Origin: an uncultured Bdellovibrionales bacterium
GTDB lineage: Bacteria > Bdellovibrionota > Bdellovibrionia > Bdellovibrionales > UBA1609
Direction of reading: 5' to 3'
Assembly (NCBI GenBank): GCA_937980625.1
Contig: CALJPJ010000125.1
Span: forward strand, 1-12,420
Length of the DNA: 12,420 bases
In this document: one piece after another, positions 1 through 5,760 of the stretch
Layout: each line of letters opens with the position of its first letter
How positions within the stretch are numbered: position 1 is the first letter of the stretch
The notes under the pieces: generated by a model
Told to the model about the DNA's origin: nothing
What the model saw: only the letters and a program-made list of their open reading frames with translations
Databases searched by the model: none
Program-made: the position numbers and the translations under genes

Positions 1-170
1 CTTTGACAAAAATCAATGTAGGTCTTGCCCTCAACTGATGTTATATAAGCCCCTTTGGCCTCATTAAAAAAAACGGGATCACAACCCATTTTAGCAAAAG
101 ATCTAACCGGGCTATGTACCCCACCAGGAGTAACGGTATATGACTTTTCAAATAACTCTAATGAATTCAC
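1..170 (-). CDS. hemL: Glutamate-1-semialdehyde 2,1-aminomutase, N-terminal part
   Basis: Only the first 56 codons are in the window; the gene continues past the left edge. The product is a PLP enzyme that converts glutamate-1-semialdehyde, the HemA product, to 5-aminolevulinate. The translation starts VNSLELFEKSYTVTPGGVHS and continues PVRSF, then FFNEAKGAYITSVEGKTYID. This is the classic HemL N-terminus (PGGVNSPVR, then a turn ending in G-K-x-Y-I-D). The PLP-binding Lys lies outside the window. The start is GTG at 168-170, overlapping the stop of the preceding hemC-hemD gene by 4 nt (GTGA), with a weak AAAAAGG about 11 nt upstream. Overlap and strand place it third in a hemA-hemCD-hemL operon. 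The family call is confident because the N-terminal motif is highly conserved and the context fits. Confidence 0.9.
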   Translation of the reverse strand, partial: MNSLELFEKSYTVTPGGVHSPVRSFAKMGCDPVFFNEAKGAYITSVEGKTYIDFCQ

Positions 171-1648
171 TTTATTATTTCCTTTTTCCAATCTTCATAA
201 CCTAAACAAACAAACAACTTACTTTTGTCTATCAATGGCTTAAGAGCCTCATAAGTGTGCCCGGGGCCACAGTAATGACTGGCCTCTATAATTTCTGGGC
301 AAGCTTCTAAGGCCTGTTTAAACATTTCTCCACTCATCCAATAAAAGTGTTTACAGCCTAGTAAATCTTCTTTTTTAAAATTCCAATGCACACGATAAGT
401 ACCAATTATAGTTTTTTCTGTTTTTGCTCCGTTTATATGGGATAATTTAGCCCACTTTAAAGGGCCTCCTGTTAACTCATCCAAACGCATAGGCTCAGTT
501 TCACCCAATGACTCCGAACTTCCATGTACCCATATACCTTTTTTAGCTAATTTTTGCCAAGTGATTAAACCGCTCGTCCAAACCACCTGACTCTTTTCTG
601 GAGTAAAACCATCTGGCATTGCACTCAATTTTGTAACATATAGACCATTAAACTTTTTAATTTCATTTAAGTTAATAGTGATTGTTTCTCTGGTGGCAGG
701 AACACTTTGATTTCCTGGCCAAACAAATTGCTCATCAACTTTTTCAAACTCTTTGTCTCTAAGAATTTTAGTTACTTTATGTAACTCACCGTCCACTTCA
801 TGGGACAAATAAAAAATAGTCCCAAAACTTCTAGATAAGTAGTTTACACCCAAACGACTATGACAGCCACCACCAAGCTCTTTGAGCTTAGCACGCTCTA
901 ACTTCACCATTGCAAAATCAGTTTTACAGTTAATGTTTTTTAATTTTTGTTCAATTGACGAGCCTTTTAAAACTTCAACAGCAAGCGCCCCTTGAGCTGC
1001 TGCCGATGGAAATAGTTTTAAGGGCAAGACCATCCACTCACACATTGCCAGATCTTGCTTAATTTCATTTTTAACTGATTCGAATTCTTCACCCTCAGCG
1101 GATAGCATTCTGTCTAAAGCTGCCTTGGCCATCACTAGAGCATCGCTATCACTTTGCAAGAGTTTTTTTAACCGCGTTGGAATATTTCCTCTTATGGGAG
1201 CAAATTTAACGTCATCAAGTTGAGCCGGATAAAGTTTTTTTAAATGCTTTGATAAAAAAAACTCTCGTCTTGGCGATGAGGTTAGAATTTCAATGGTTTT
1301 TGATAATATGATTTTCTCTAAACTTGATTTTTTAACTAACAGTAAATCTCTGGCATCATGCCGAGGTAAAGTCATGGCTATGGATGTTTTATTGTCCTCA
1401 ATTGGCAAGTCCTTCCACGAATGCACCACCATATCTACATCTTGGTTTACAATAGCTTCATAAAAATCTTTTGTAAACAAGCCCTTGTTTTCAGCCCCTT
1501 TTAGATCGATATCTAAATTTTTATCACCAAATGATTCACTATAAATAAACTCTGGCTGCGCATTTAATTGTTGTTCGAGGTATTTACCTACTGTTTGTAA
1601 TTGAAGTCTGGCTAAGTCACTTTTACGGGACGCCATTTTTAGGCGCAT
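167..1648 (-). CDS. hemC: Hydroxymethylbilane synthase fused to a HemD-like domain
   Basis: 493 aa, against about 310 for stand-alone HemC. Residues 1-300 are porphobilinogen deaminase, which polymerises four porphobilinogens to hydroxymethylbilane in the cytoplasm. Visible motifs are MASRKSDLA at the start, HSWKDLP with catalytic Asp80, TSSPRRE (Arg127/128), IRGNIPTR (Arg153, Arg159), SAAAQGALAVE, and KELGGGCHSR with Cys262, the dipyrromethane-cofactor attachment site. Residues about 310-493 resemble a diverged uroporphyrinogen-III synthase (VWTSG, GTYRVHW, YWMSGEMFKQAL, HYCGPGHTYEALKP), so one protein may do two consecutive steps; this half is inference. The start at 1648 is preferred over Met5 because the MRLKMASR segment aligns with the family N-terminus. 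It overlaps the hemA end by 10 nt and the hemL start by 4 nt, suggesting translational coupling. Confidence 0.92.
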   Translation of the reverse strand: MRLKMASRKSDLARLQLQTVGKYLEQQLNAQPEFIYSESFGDKNLDIDLKGAENKGLFTKDFYEAIVNQDVDMVVHSWKDLPIEDNKTSIAMTLPRHDARDLLLVKKSSLEKIILSKTIEILTSSPRREFFLSKHLKKLYPAQLDDVKFAPIRGNIPTRLKKLLQSDSDALVMAKAALDRMLSAEGEEFESVKNEIKQDLAMCEWMVLPLKLFPSAAAQGALAVEVLKGSSIEQKLKNINCKTDFAMVKLERAKLKELGGGCHSRLGVNYLSRSFGTIFYLSHEVDGELHKVTKILRDKEFEKVDEQFVWPGNQSVPATRETITINLNEIKKFNGLYVTKLSAMPDGFTPEKSQVVWTSGLITWQKLAKKGIWVHGSSESLGETEPMRLDELTGGPLKWAKLSHINGAKTEKTIIGTYRVHWNFKKEDLLGCKHFYWMSGEMFKQALEACPEIIEASHYCGPGHTYEALKPLIDKSKLFVCLGYEDWKKEIIK

Positions 1649-2511
1649 ATATCATCCCATCCGAAAGGGTGTAGTTTTTGCCCTTTCAGTTTACTATCTA
1701 GGATTAACTGAATCATGACATTCGCCTGGGACACCTTTTTTTCTATTTTAGATTTATTATTTTCAATTTGATCAAAAAATTGTTTTAAATTAAATATCTC
1801 AGACTTTAAGTTTAAAGGGTCTTCAGATGAACTCCCTCTTAAGTCATAAATAACATCAAAGTTAGATGACCCCACCCAATCACTCATTTGCTTGCTCGAA
1901 AGTGGTGCGGCTATTATTAAAGTCCCACTTTTTAAAAAAGAAGAATCTAGTGAAAAGTTTTTTAAAATAGAAAGTTGCTTTTTGCTTTTAGACTTTTCAA
2001 CATTTCGAGAATGAATATATATCTGATCAGACTTTTTTGATAACCAAGGAATTATATCTTCAACAAATTGACCAGCACCGACGATATGTATTTCATTATT
2101 AAAGTTAATTTGTTTTCGCAAAAGACTTCCGTAGCTTTGCGCTCCCAAGTTAATTAAATGTTCCGAACGAATTTTTTTAGAAGTATTTCTAATATCAATT
2201 AAAACTTGTTTTATAGACTCACCTGCTGAGTTGAGGCCTGTCAAAGAGTCTATATAGTTTTTAAACTGACCAAAAACCTCTGTTTCACCAATCATAGGGG
2301 ATTTTAACCCACAGACAACTTGTAATAAAAACTTATAAGCCTCAACAGACTCATAGACCTCTATACCAGAGCTTATGTTTACTTGATCGCTGGCAAATGA
2401 TTTATAACCAAAGTAAATATTACGCAGACATGTCTTCCAGTGAAGCTCTACACCATGAGATTTGGTTGTAACTGTGTCGCTATGTAATATATAAAATTTT
2501 GCTAAATCCAC
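1639..2511 (-). CDS. hemA: Short, divergent glutamyl-tRNA reductase
   Basis: 290 aa, against about 420 in typical HemA. It should reduce glutamyl-tRNA(Glu) to glutamate-1-semialdehyde with NADPH, the first C5-pathway step. The catalytic Cys is probably Cys28 in KTCLRNIYF (family STCNRTE). CGLKSPMIGETEVFGQFK (67-84) matches the conserved GLDSxVLGExQILGQVK block. IHIVGAGQF (141-149) is the nucleotide-binding start of a Rossmann domain. The expected active-site His before the GLDS block (His99 in E. coli) aligns with Phe61. The C-terminal helical dimerisation domain is missing, and the protein ends soon after the first linker helix (about 240-272). The N-terminal domain is also shortened, with Cys28 rather than about Cys50. 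The start is GTG with only a weak AGGAT about 12 nt upstream. It is first in the operon. Context makes the HemA identity firm even though the sequence is diverged. Confidence 0.86.
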   Translation of the reverse strand: MDLAKFYILHSDTVTTKSHGVELHWKTCLRNIYFGYKSFASDQVNISSGIEVYESVEAYKFLLQVVCGLKSPMIGETEVFGQFKNYIDSLTGLNSAGESIKQVLIDIRNTSKKIRSEHLINLGAQSYGSLLRKQINFNNEIHIVGAGQFVEDIIPWLSKKSDQIYIHSRNVEKSKSKKQLSILKNFSLDSSFLKSGTLIIAAPLSSKQMSDWVGSSNFDVIYDLRGSSSEDPLNLKSEIFNLKQFFDQIENNKSKIEKKVSQANVMIQLILDSKLKGQKLHPFGWDDICA

Positions 2512-2518
2512 AAAATAC

Positions 2519-2549
2519 AGTATATCCTATTTTTGAAAAAGTTTGTCAT
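2519..2549 (-). promoter_or_regulatory. Candidate promoter of the hem operon
   Basis: On the minus strand, TATACT (2524-2519) matches the -10 consensus at 5 of 6 positions. ATGACA (2549-2544) lies 19 nt upstream as a -35 with 5 of 6 matches; the spacer is longer than ideal. Transcription would begin near 2512, immediately before the GTG start at 2511, giving an almost leaderless mRNA. The weak Shine-Dalgarno would then lie inside the -10 element. This is read by eye and only moderately supported. Confidence 0.35.
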
Positions 2550-2688
2550 GGTATTGTCACTAGGTTTTCATTAAGGACTCAGTTAAACTCTAGTCCAGGT
2601 ATGCTTTTTACAAACTTATTGTGCGCTGCATAAACATTAAATCCTTACCTGTTTCCACTTCTAATTTAAAACTACTTCGTTAGCTTTT

Positions 2689-2716
2689 TTGACACCACAA
2701 ACTTTGTAAATAATTG
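2689..2716 (+). promoter_or_regulatory. Possible promoter of the lipocalin gene
   Basis: A perfect TTGACA -35 at 2689-2694 is followed after 16 nt by a weak -10, TAATTG, at 2711-2716. The -35 is good but the -10 is poor, and AT-rich DNA makes chance matches likely. The resulting leader would be about 105 nt. Confidence 0.3.
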
Positions 2717-2828
2717 AGTTTTATTATTTCTCAATCTGAGACTTAACAATTAGGCAAATCTAGCCTAAGTAATATTTATTAACAACCAATCAAAGACATG
2801 ACTTTGGTTGAATTCAATAAGGGAAAAT

Positions 2829-3425
2829 ATGAAACTATTAACTTTTTTATTAAGTCTAATTTTACTATCTTGCTCTAGTTTACAAGCTGGAGCCATCGAA
2901 GTTGTTACTGACGTTGACCTCGAACGCTATATGGGCGACTGGCACCAAGTTGCACTAATACCAAATAGCTTTCAAAAACAATGTGTAACTAATACAATGG
3001 CTAACTATAAGTTACTTCCAGCTAATAAAAAAGGAGTCAACTACGTACAAGTGACTAATTCTTGCACTAAAAATAATGGCCAGTACAACGAAGGCGTTGG
3101 TCGTGCTCGAGTAAATCCTAAGCTAAATTCTAATGCGAAACTACAAGTTACATTTGCTATAATTTTTGGTCGCCCACTTTGGTTTGCCTCTGGAAACTAT
3201 TGGATTATGGACTTGGGTGAAAATTATGAATACGTTGTTGTTGGCGAACCTAAAAGAAAATTAGGCTGGATCTTAGCTAGAACTAAAACTTTGCCAAATG
3301 ATAAGTTAAATGAAATCCAAGATTTACTAACTAGTCAAGGCTATAACCCTTGTAACTTTATGATGTCCAATAATAGTGAGCAAGAAATTGTGATGCCTAC
3401 TTCACTGTGTGAGTTTACTGAGTAA
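2829..3425 (+). CDS. blc: Lipocalin-family outer-membrane lipoprotein (Blc-like)
   Basis: 198 aa. The N-terminus MKLLTFLLSLILLSC is a lipoprotein signal with lipobox LLSC. Cys15 would be lipidated, and Ser at +2 favours sorting to the outer membrane. Residues 29-180 form a bacterial lipocalin: DLERYMGDWHQVA holds the G-x-W motif (Gly36, Trp38). EGVGRARVNP, the YWIMDLG and YVVVGEP strands, and GWILARTKTLP followed by a C-terminal helix match E. coli Blc in order. Blc-type lipocalins bind fatty acids or lysophospholipids and act in envelope stress or lipid traffic; the ligand here is unknown. Four further Cys (52, 79, 175, 194) could form disulfides. Start 2829 is chosen because AAGGG precedes it at good spacing and the signal peptide begins there; an in-frame ATG at 2808 would add seven polar residues. 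A terminator follows. Confidence 0.9.
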   Translation: MKLLTFLLSLILLSCSSLQAGAIEVVTDVDLERYMGDWHQVALIPNSFQKQCVTNTMANYKLLPANKKGVNYVQVTNSCTKNNGQYNEGVGRARVNPKLNSNAKLQVTFAIIFGRPLWFASGNYWIMDLGENYEYVVVGEPKRKLGWILARTKTLPNDKLNEIQDLLTSQGYNPCNFMMSNNSEQEIVMPTSLCEFTE

Positions 3426-3451
3426 TCAAATCACTTTTATAATAAGTACCT

Positions 3452-3480
3452 AAGCCTTTTGTCGCCGCAAAAGGCTTTTC
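3452..3480 (+). terminator. Rho-independent terminator after the lipocalin gene
   Basis: AAGCCTTTTG (3452-3461) and CAAAAGGCTT (3468-3477) form a perfect 10-bp stem with a 6-nt loop, running into TTTTC. It lies 27 nt after the lipocalin stop codon. It should separate that gene from the downstream amidotransferase gene. Confidence 0.8.
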
Positions 3481-3573
3481 TAAATTTCATTTAAAGCTTT
3501 ATTTATGTCGGCTTAAGTCTTGATTTCTGATAATAAAATTCACAAACTCTAATAAGCCTCCGATAAGCTTTTG

Positions 3574-4395
3574 ATGTGTCGGCTATTTAGCTTTAAATCT
3601 GTTTTACAAAGTCAAATTCACCAAAGTTTAGTGAATGCAGATAATGCTATAATTAAACTTAGTGAAGAGCACCCTGATGGCTGGGGAGTGGCCTATTATG
3701 TTGAAGACGCCCCACACATTATTAAATCAGAAAACAAAGCCATTGAAGATAAAATTTTTCAAAAAGTATCTGGTGTTGTAACCTCCCACACTGTTTTAGC
3801 CCACATCCGAAATGCAACCTTAGGGTCAAAGAGCATACTCAATACTCACCCCTTTCAATATGGCCCATGGGTTTTTGCTCATAACGGAAATATAAAAAAC
3901 TTTAATACTCATAAAAATAAATTACTACGCTTGATTTCTCCACAATTTATTCGCTTTATCCTAGGTGAAACAGATAGCGAAATATTATTTTTTATAGTTT
4001 TATCTGAAGTCATAAAAACAAATTCTTTTGATAAAGCTATTGAATTGGCAATAAAAAATATAATCAATATTGTAGGTGAACTTGAAAGTGATCCTAATGC
4101 TGATAATAGTAATACTTTTTTAACTTTTATTATAACTAACGGTAAAGCAATGATTGCCTTTCAAGGTGGCAAACCTTTAAACTATAGTACTCACAAAACA
4201 AAGTGCCCCGAAAACTCCACTTGTAACTTCTATAATAAAACTTGTGAAAACAAGGTCCCAAATAATTCTGCAGTAAATCATTTATTGGTATCAAGTGAAC
4301 CTCTATCAGGACAAAATGTCTGGACTGAACTGAAAATGGGAGAGCTCATAATTGTTAACGATAATATGGATTTTAGTCTTAAAAAAATCTTATAA
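3574..4395 (+). CDS. Class II glutamine amidotransferase (YafJ-like)
   Basis: 273 aa. The ATG at 3574 makes Cys the second residue (MCRLFSF), as required for an N-terminal-nucleophile amidotransferase after Met removal; an in-frame TTG just before it would bury the Cys. Family motifs occur in order: EEHPDGWGVAYY (31-42), AHIRNATLG (76-84, Arg79), NTHPF (90-94), FAHNGNI (101-107) and GETDSE (131-136), then LLVSSEPL near the end. The domain releases ammonia from glutamine; the acceptor is unknown and no synthase domain is attached. Three Cys (211, 217, 224) cluster in an insertion before the last strands, possibly structural or metal-binding. The Shine-Dalgarno is weak. The gene stands alone between the terminator at 3452-3480 and the inverted repeat at 4418-4548. 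Confidence 0.88.
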   Translation: MCRLFSFKSVLQSQIHQSLVNADNAIIKLSEEHPDGWGVAYYVEDAPHIIKSENKAIEDKIFQKVSGVVTSHTVLAHIRNATLGSKSILNTHPFQYGPWVFAHNGNIKNFNTHKNKLLRLISPQFIRFILGETDSEILFFIVLSEVIKTNSFDKAIELAIKNIINIVGELESDPNADNSNTFLTFIITNGKAMIAFQGGKPLNYSTHKTKCPENSTCNFYNKTCENKVPNNSAVNHLLVSSEPLSGQNVWTELKMGELIIVNDNMDFSLKKIL

Positions 4396-4417
4396 AGCTT
4401 CGCTTCTATCTGACTAA

Positions 4418-4548
4418 AAACCTATTAAATAATTCTCTAAAATTTAAAGTTATTATTTAATGACACGCGGAGTTCTGCCCGTAGGGTAGCTGTTTGAGCA
4501 CCTTAATAAATAGTAACTTTAAATTTTAGAGAATTATTTAATAGGTTT
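4418..4548. repeat. 131-bp near-perfect inverted repeat (MITE-like element)
   Basis: Bases 4418-4459 and 4507-4548 are inverted copies over 42 bp, broken only by one G-T pair (4453/4513). The arms are very AT-rich, while the 47-nt core is GC-richer and holds its own small hairpin, CTGCCC-GTA-GGGTAG. The element starts 22 nt after the amidotransferase stop codon. Transcribed, it would fold into a very long hairpin able to end transcription. The size, long terminal inverted arms and unlike core suggest a miniature inverted-repeat transposable element. I see no clean target-site duplication and no second copy in the window. Confidence 0.75.
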
Positions 4549-4556
4549 GGTATAAT
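4548..4556 (+). promoter_or_regulatory. Extended -10 promoter at the right edge of the inverted repeat
   Basis: TGGTATAAT is a complete extended -10 motif (TGn plus consensus TATAAT at 4551-4556). No good -35 lies 16-18 nt upstream, which extended -10 promoters tolerate. Transcription would start near 4563 and give the small secreted-protein gene at 4677 a leader of about 115 nt. The first T of the motif is the last base of the inverted repeat. Confidence 0.5.
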
Positions 4557-4676
4557 CTACTCTTACTAAATAGTTTTTTGCTTAATTTTCGTGCGTTTTG
4601 AACTCTTCACTCATAAACTTATTGATTTAAACCCTTTTAACAAATAGATTTTTAACTTAGACATAAAGGAGAACTT

Positions 4677-4913
4677 ATGAAAATTATACTAACTATTATA
4701 GCCAGTGTTTTATTTTTAGGAATGGCCAACTTTTCAATGGCCAGTGAAGGTAAAGGTGGGTATGGCAAAGCTGTGGAATCAGTAAAAGAAAAAGCATCTG
4801 AAAAAATGGCTAAGTTTAAAGAAGAAAAGGCAAAAATAATGGATTCAGATATTACTGATGAAGCCAAAGAAAAAGCCATCAAAATGTTAAAAGAAAAATT
4901 TAATATTAAATAA
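4677..4913 (+). CDS. Small secreted, highly charged helical protein
   Basis: 78 aa, family not recognised. MKIILTIIASVLFLGMANFS plus MA is a standard signal peptide, with likely cleavage after residue 22 (SMA before SEG). This leaves a mature protein of about 56 residues, rich in Lys, Glu and Ala. After a short Gly-rich start (EGKGGYG) the mature part looks almost entirely helical, with heptad-like spacing (AVESVKEKASEKMAKF, then DEAKEKAIKMLKEKF). It may be periplasmic and self-associate or bind a partner; this is inference. It has no Cys and no membrane span beyond the signal. The start is secure: AAAGGAG lies 5 nt before the ATG. It appears monocistronic, between the promoter at 4548-4556 and the hairpin at 4930-4959. 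The opposite-strand frame over the same DNA is a shadow. Confidence 0.8.
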   Translation: MKIILTIIASVLFLGMANFSMASEGKGGYGKAVESVKEKASEKMAKFKEEKAKIMDSDITDEAKEKAIKMLKEKFNIK

Positions 4914-4929
4914 GTTATACATAATACCA

Positions 4930-4962
4930 TTTCCATTAACTCTCGTGAGTTAATGGAAAAAA
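4930..4962 (+). terminator. Hairpin, probable terminator of the small secreted-protein gene
   Basis: TTTCCATTAACTC (4930-4942) pairs perfectly with GAGTTAATGGAAA (4947-4959) around a TCGT loop, 17 nt after the stop codon. The stem is followed by A-rich sequence, and the first long T run (4972-4978) begins 12 nt later. It is therefore not a textbook intrinsic terminator and may instead stabilise the 3' end of the mRNA. Confidence 0.5.
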
Positions 4963-5104
4963 TTAATACAATTTTTTTGCCTCATTATGATAAATCAAGC
5001 TTAATACTTTTTACATTAACATCTCTAAGGTGCAACGCAAACTAACACAGTCGCCTTAAAAACCTAATTATTACAGTCATTTAATACAAAATCTCTCTCT
5101 AGTT

Positions 5105-5132
5105 TTGACAACACCCACAATACCTCTAATGT
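5105..5132 (+). promoter_or_regulatory. Possible promoter of the secreted hypothetical gene
   Basis: A perfect TTGACA -35 (5105-5110) is followed after 16 nt by a weak -10, TAATGT (5127-5132). It is the best candidate in the 268-nt gap before the gene at 5182. The weak -10 and AT-rich setting keep confidence low. Confidence 0.3.
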
Positions 5133-5181
5133 TTTAATAAAATAACTAGGATAATAATAAGTTTTTAGTTATGAATGGCTA

Positions 5182-5721
5182 ATGAATAATTACTTTCTGA
5201 GTTCTTTTCTTAAATTACTTTTTATTGGAGCTAGCTTGCTTCCAGTAGTATTACCTGCGCAAAATTACATCCCATTAGAATTTACCACCGAAATAAATAC
5301 TTGCTTGCCACAAAAAATTTTATGGAATGATTTTGCCATTGCTATGACTGACTCTTTAAGCTCAAACACATGGCCAAATAATTTATCCACTGTTTTTGGC
5401 CAGGAGTTAAAAACTGATTCTGTTTTTTTTGTAACCTACAAAACACCACTAAAAGATCAAACATATAAATATATTTTTACCCAAATCAATAAGCCTCAAA
5501 CTATAGCTTACTCATCTGTTCCAGGTGAACATCCATTTACTGGTGGGGCTCAAATTAAAATTATAAATAATGGTAGTTTTAGAACATTTCTATGGGTTGG
5601 AAACTATGAAACTCCAAAGTCTTCTGTTTTTGCTCGGCTTTATTTTAAAAGTTACTCTAAGCGTTTTGTAAAAAAATTAAACTCTAATATTAAAAAATTA
5701 GAGCATACTCATTGTAACTAA
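5182..5721 (+). CDS. Secreted protein of unknown function, possibly SRPBCC-fold
   Basis: 179 aa, not recognised. Residues 6-26 form a hydrophobic signal sequence (LSSFLKLLFIGASLLPVVLP, then A) with likely cleavage near AQ at 26-27, so it is probably periplasmic. The mature part alternates predicted strands (VFFVTYKTP, YKYIFTQI, TIAYSSVPG, AQIKIINNGSFRTFLWVGNY) and ends in a basic helix (LYFKSYSKRFVKKLNSNIKK). A beta sheet followed by a long C-terminal helix, with the fourth and fifth strands meeting at a turn, resembles START/SRPBCC ligand-binding domains; this is a fold guess only. Cys41 and Cys178 could pair. There is no strong Shine-Dalgarno, and a tiny out-of-frame ATG-stop (5172-5183) overlaps the start. 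It converges with the cupin-GNAT gene 39 nt away, with no obvious hairpin between. Confidence 0.68.
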   Translation: MNNYFLSSFLKLLFIGASLLPVVLPAQNYIPLEFTTEINTCLPQKILWNDFAIAMTDSLSSNTWPNNLSTVFGQELKTDSVFFVTYKTPLKDQTYKYIFTQINKPQTIAYSSVPGEHPFTGGAQIKIINNGSFRTFLWVGNYETPKSSVFARLYFKSYSKRFVKKLNSNIKKLEHTHCN

Positions 5722-5760
5722 AATAATAATACGTCCTAATTTTAACTTCTGCCGACTCTA

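Larger units (their letters stand above)
2512..2828. other. Divergent intergenic region between hemA and the lipocalin gene
   Basis: 317 nt without a convincing gene. It separates the minus-strand hem operon from the plus-strand lipocalin gene and so should hold both promoters: a hem candidate at 2519-2549 and a plus-strand candidate near 2689-2716. The rest is AT-rich, with no obvious hairpin or repeat. The frame upstream of 2829 could be extended to an ATG at 2808, but this is not preferred because the lipoprotein signal begins at 2829. Confidence 0.6.

Noticed and set aside
55..243. Open frame of 62 codons on the plus strand
   Set aside because: It lies antisense to the conserved hemL start and hemC end, with no family resemblance or ribosome binding site.
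3554..3586. Small hairpin around the amidotransferase start (CCGA / TCGG) as a riboswitch-like gate
   Set aside because: It has only 4 bp with a long loop and no conserved aptamer features.
4476..4506. Core of the inverted repeat resembles a tRNA D-arm (GTAGC ... GAGCACC)
   Set aside because: No anticodon arm, T-arm or acceptor stem can be built, since the flanks are the AT-rich repeat arms. The likeness is short and probably chance.
4418..4548. Integron attC site or CRISPR repeat
   Set aside because: There are no attC-type core sites, no series of spaced repeats, and no integrase or cas gene nearby.
4652..4936. 94-codon minus-strand frame with hydrophobic stretches
   Set aside because: It is antisense to the well-supported small secreted protein; its hydrophobic look is the mirror of Lys/Glu-rich codons.
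5026..5058. Weak 7-bp stem (TAAGGTG / CGCCTTA) as a possible RNA element
   Set aside because: It has a large 19-nt loop, one G-T pair and no flanking signal, within what chance gives in AT-rich DNA.
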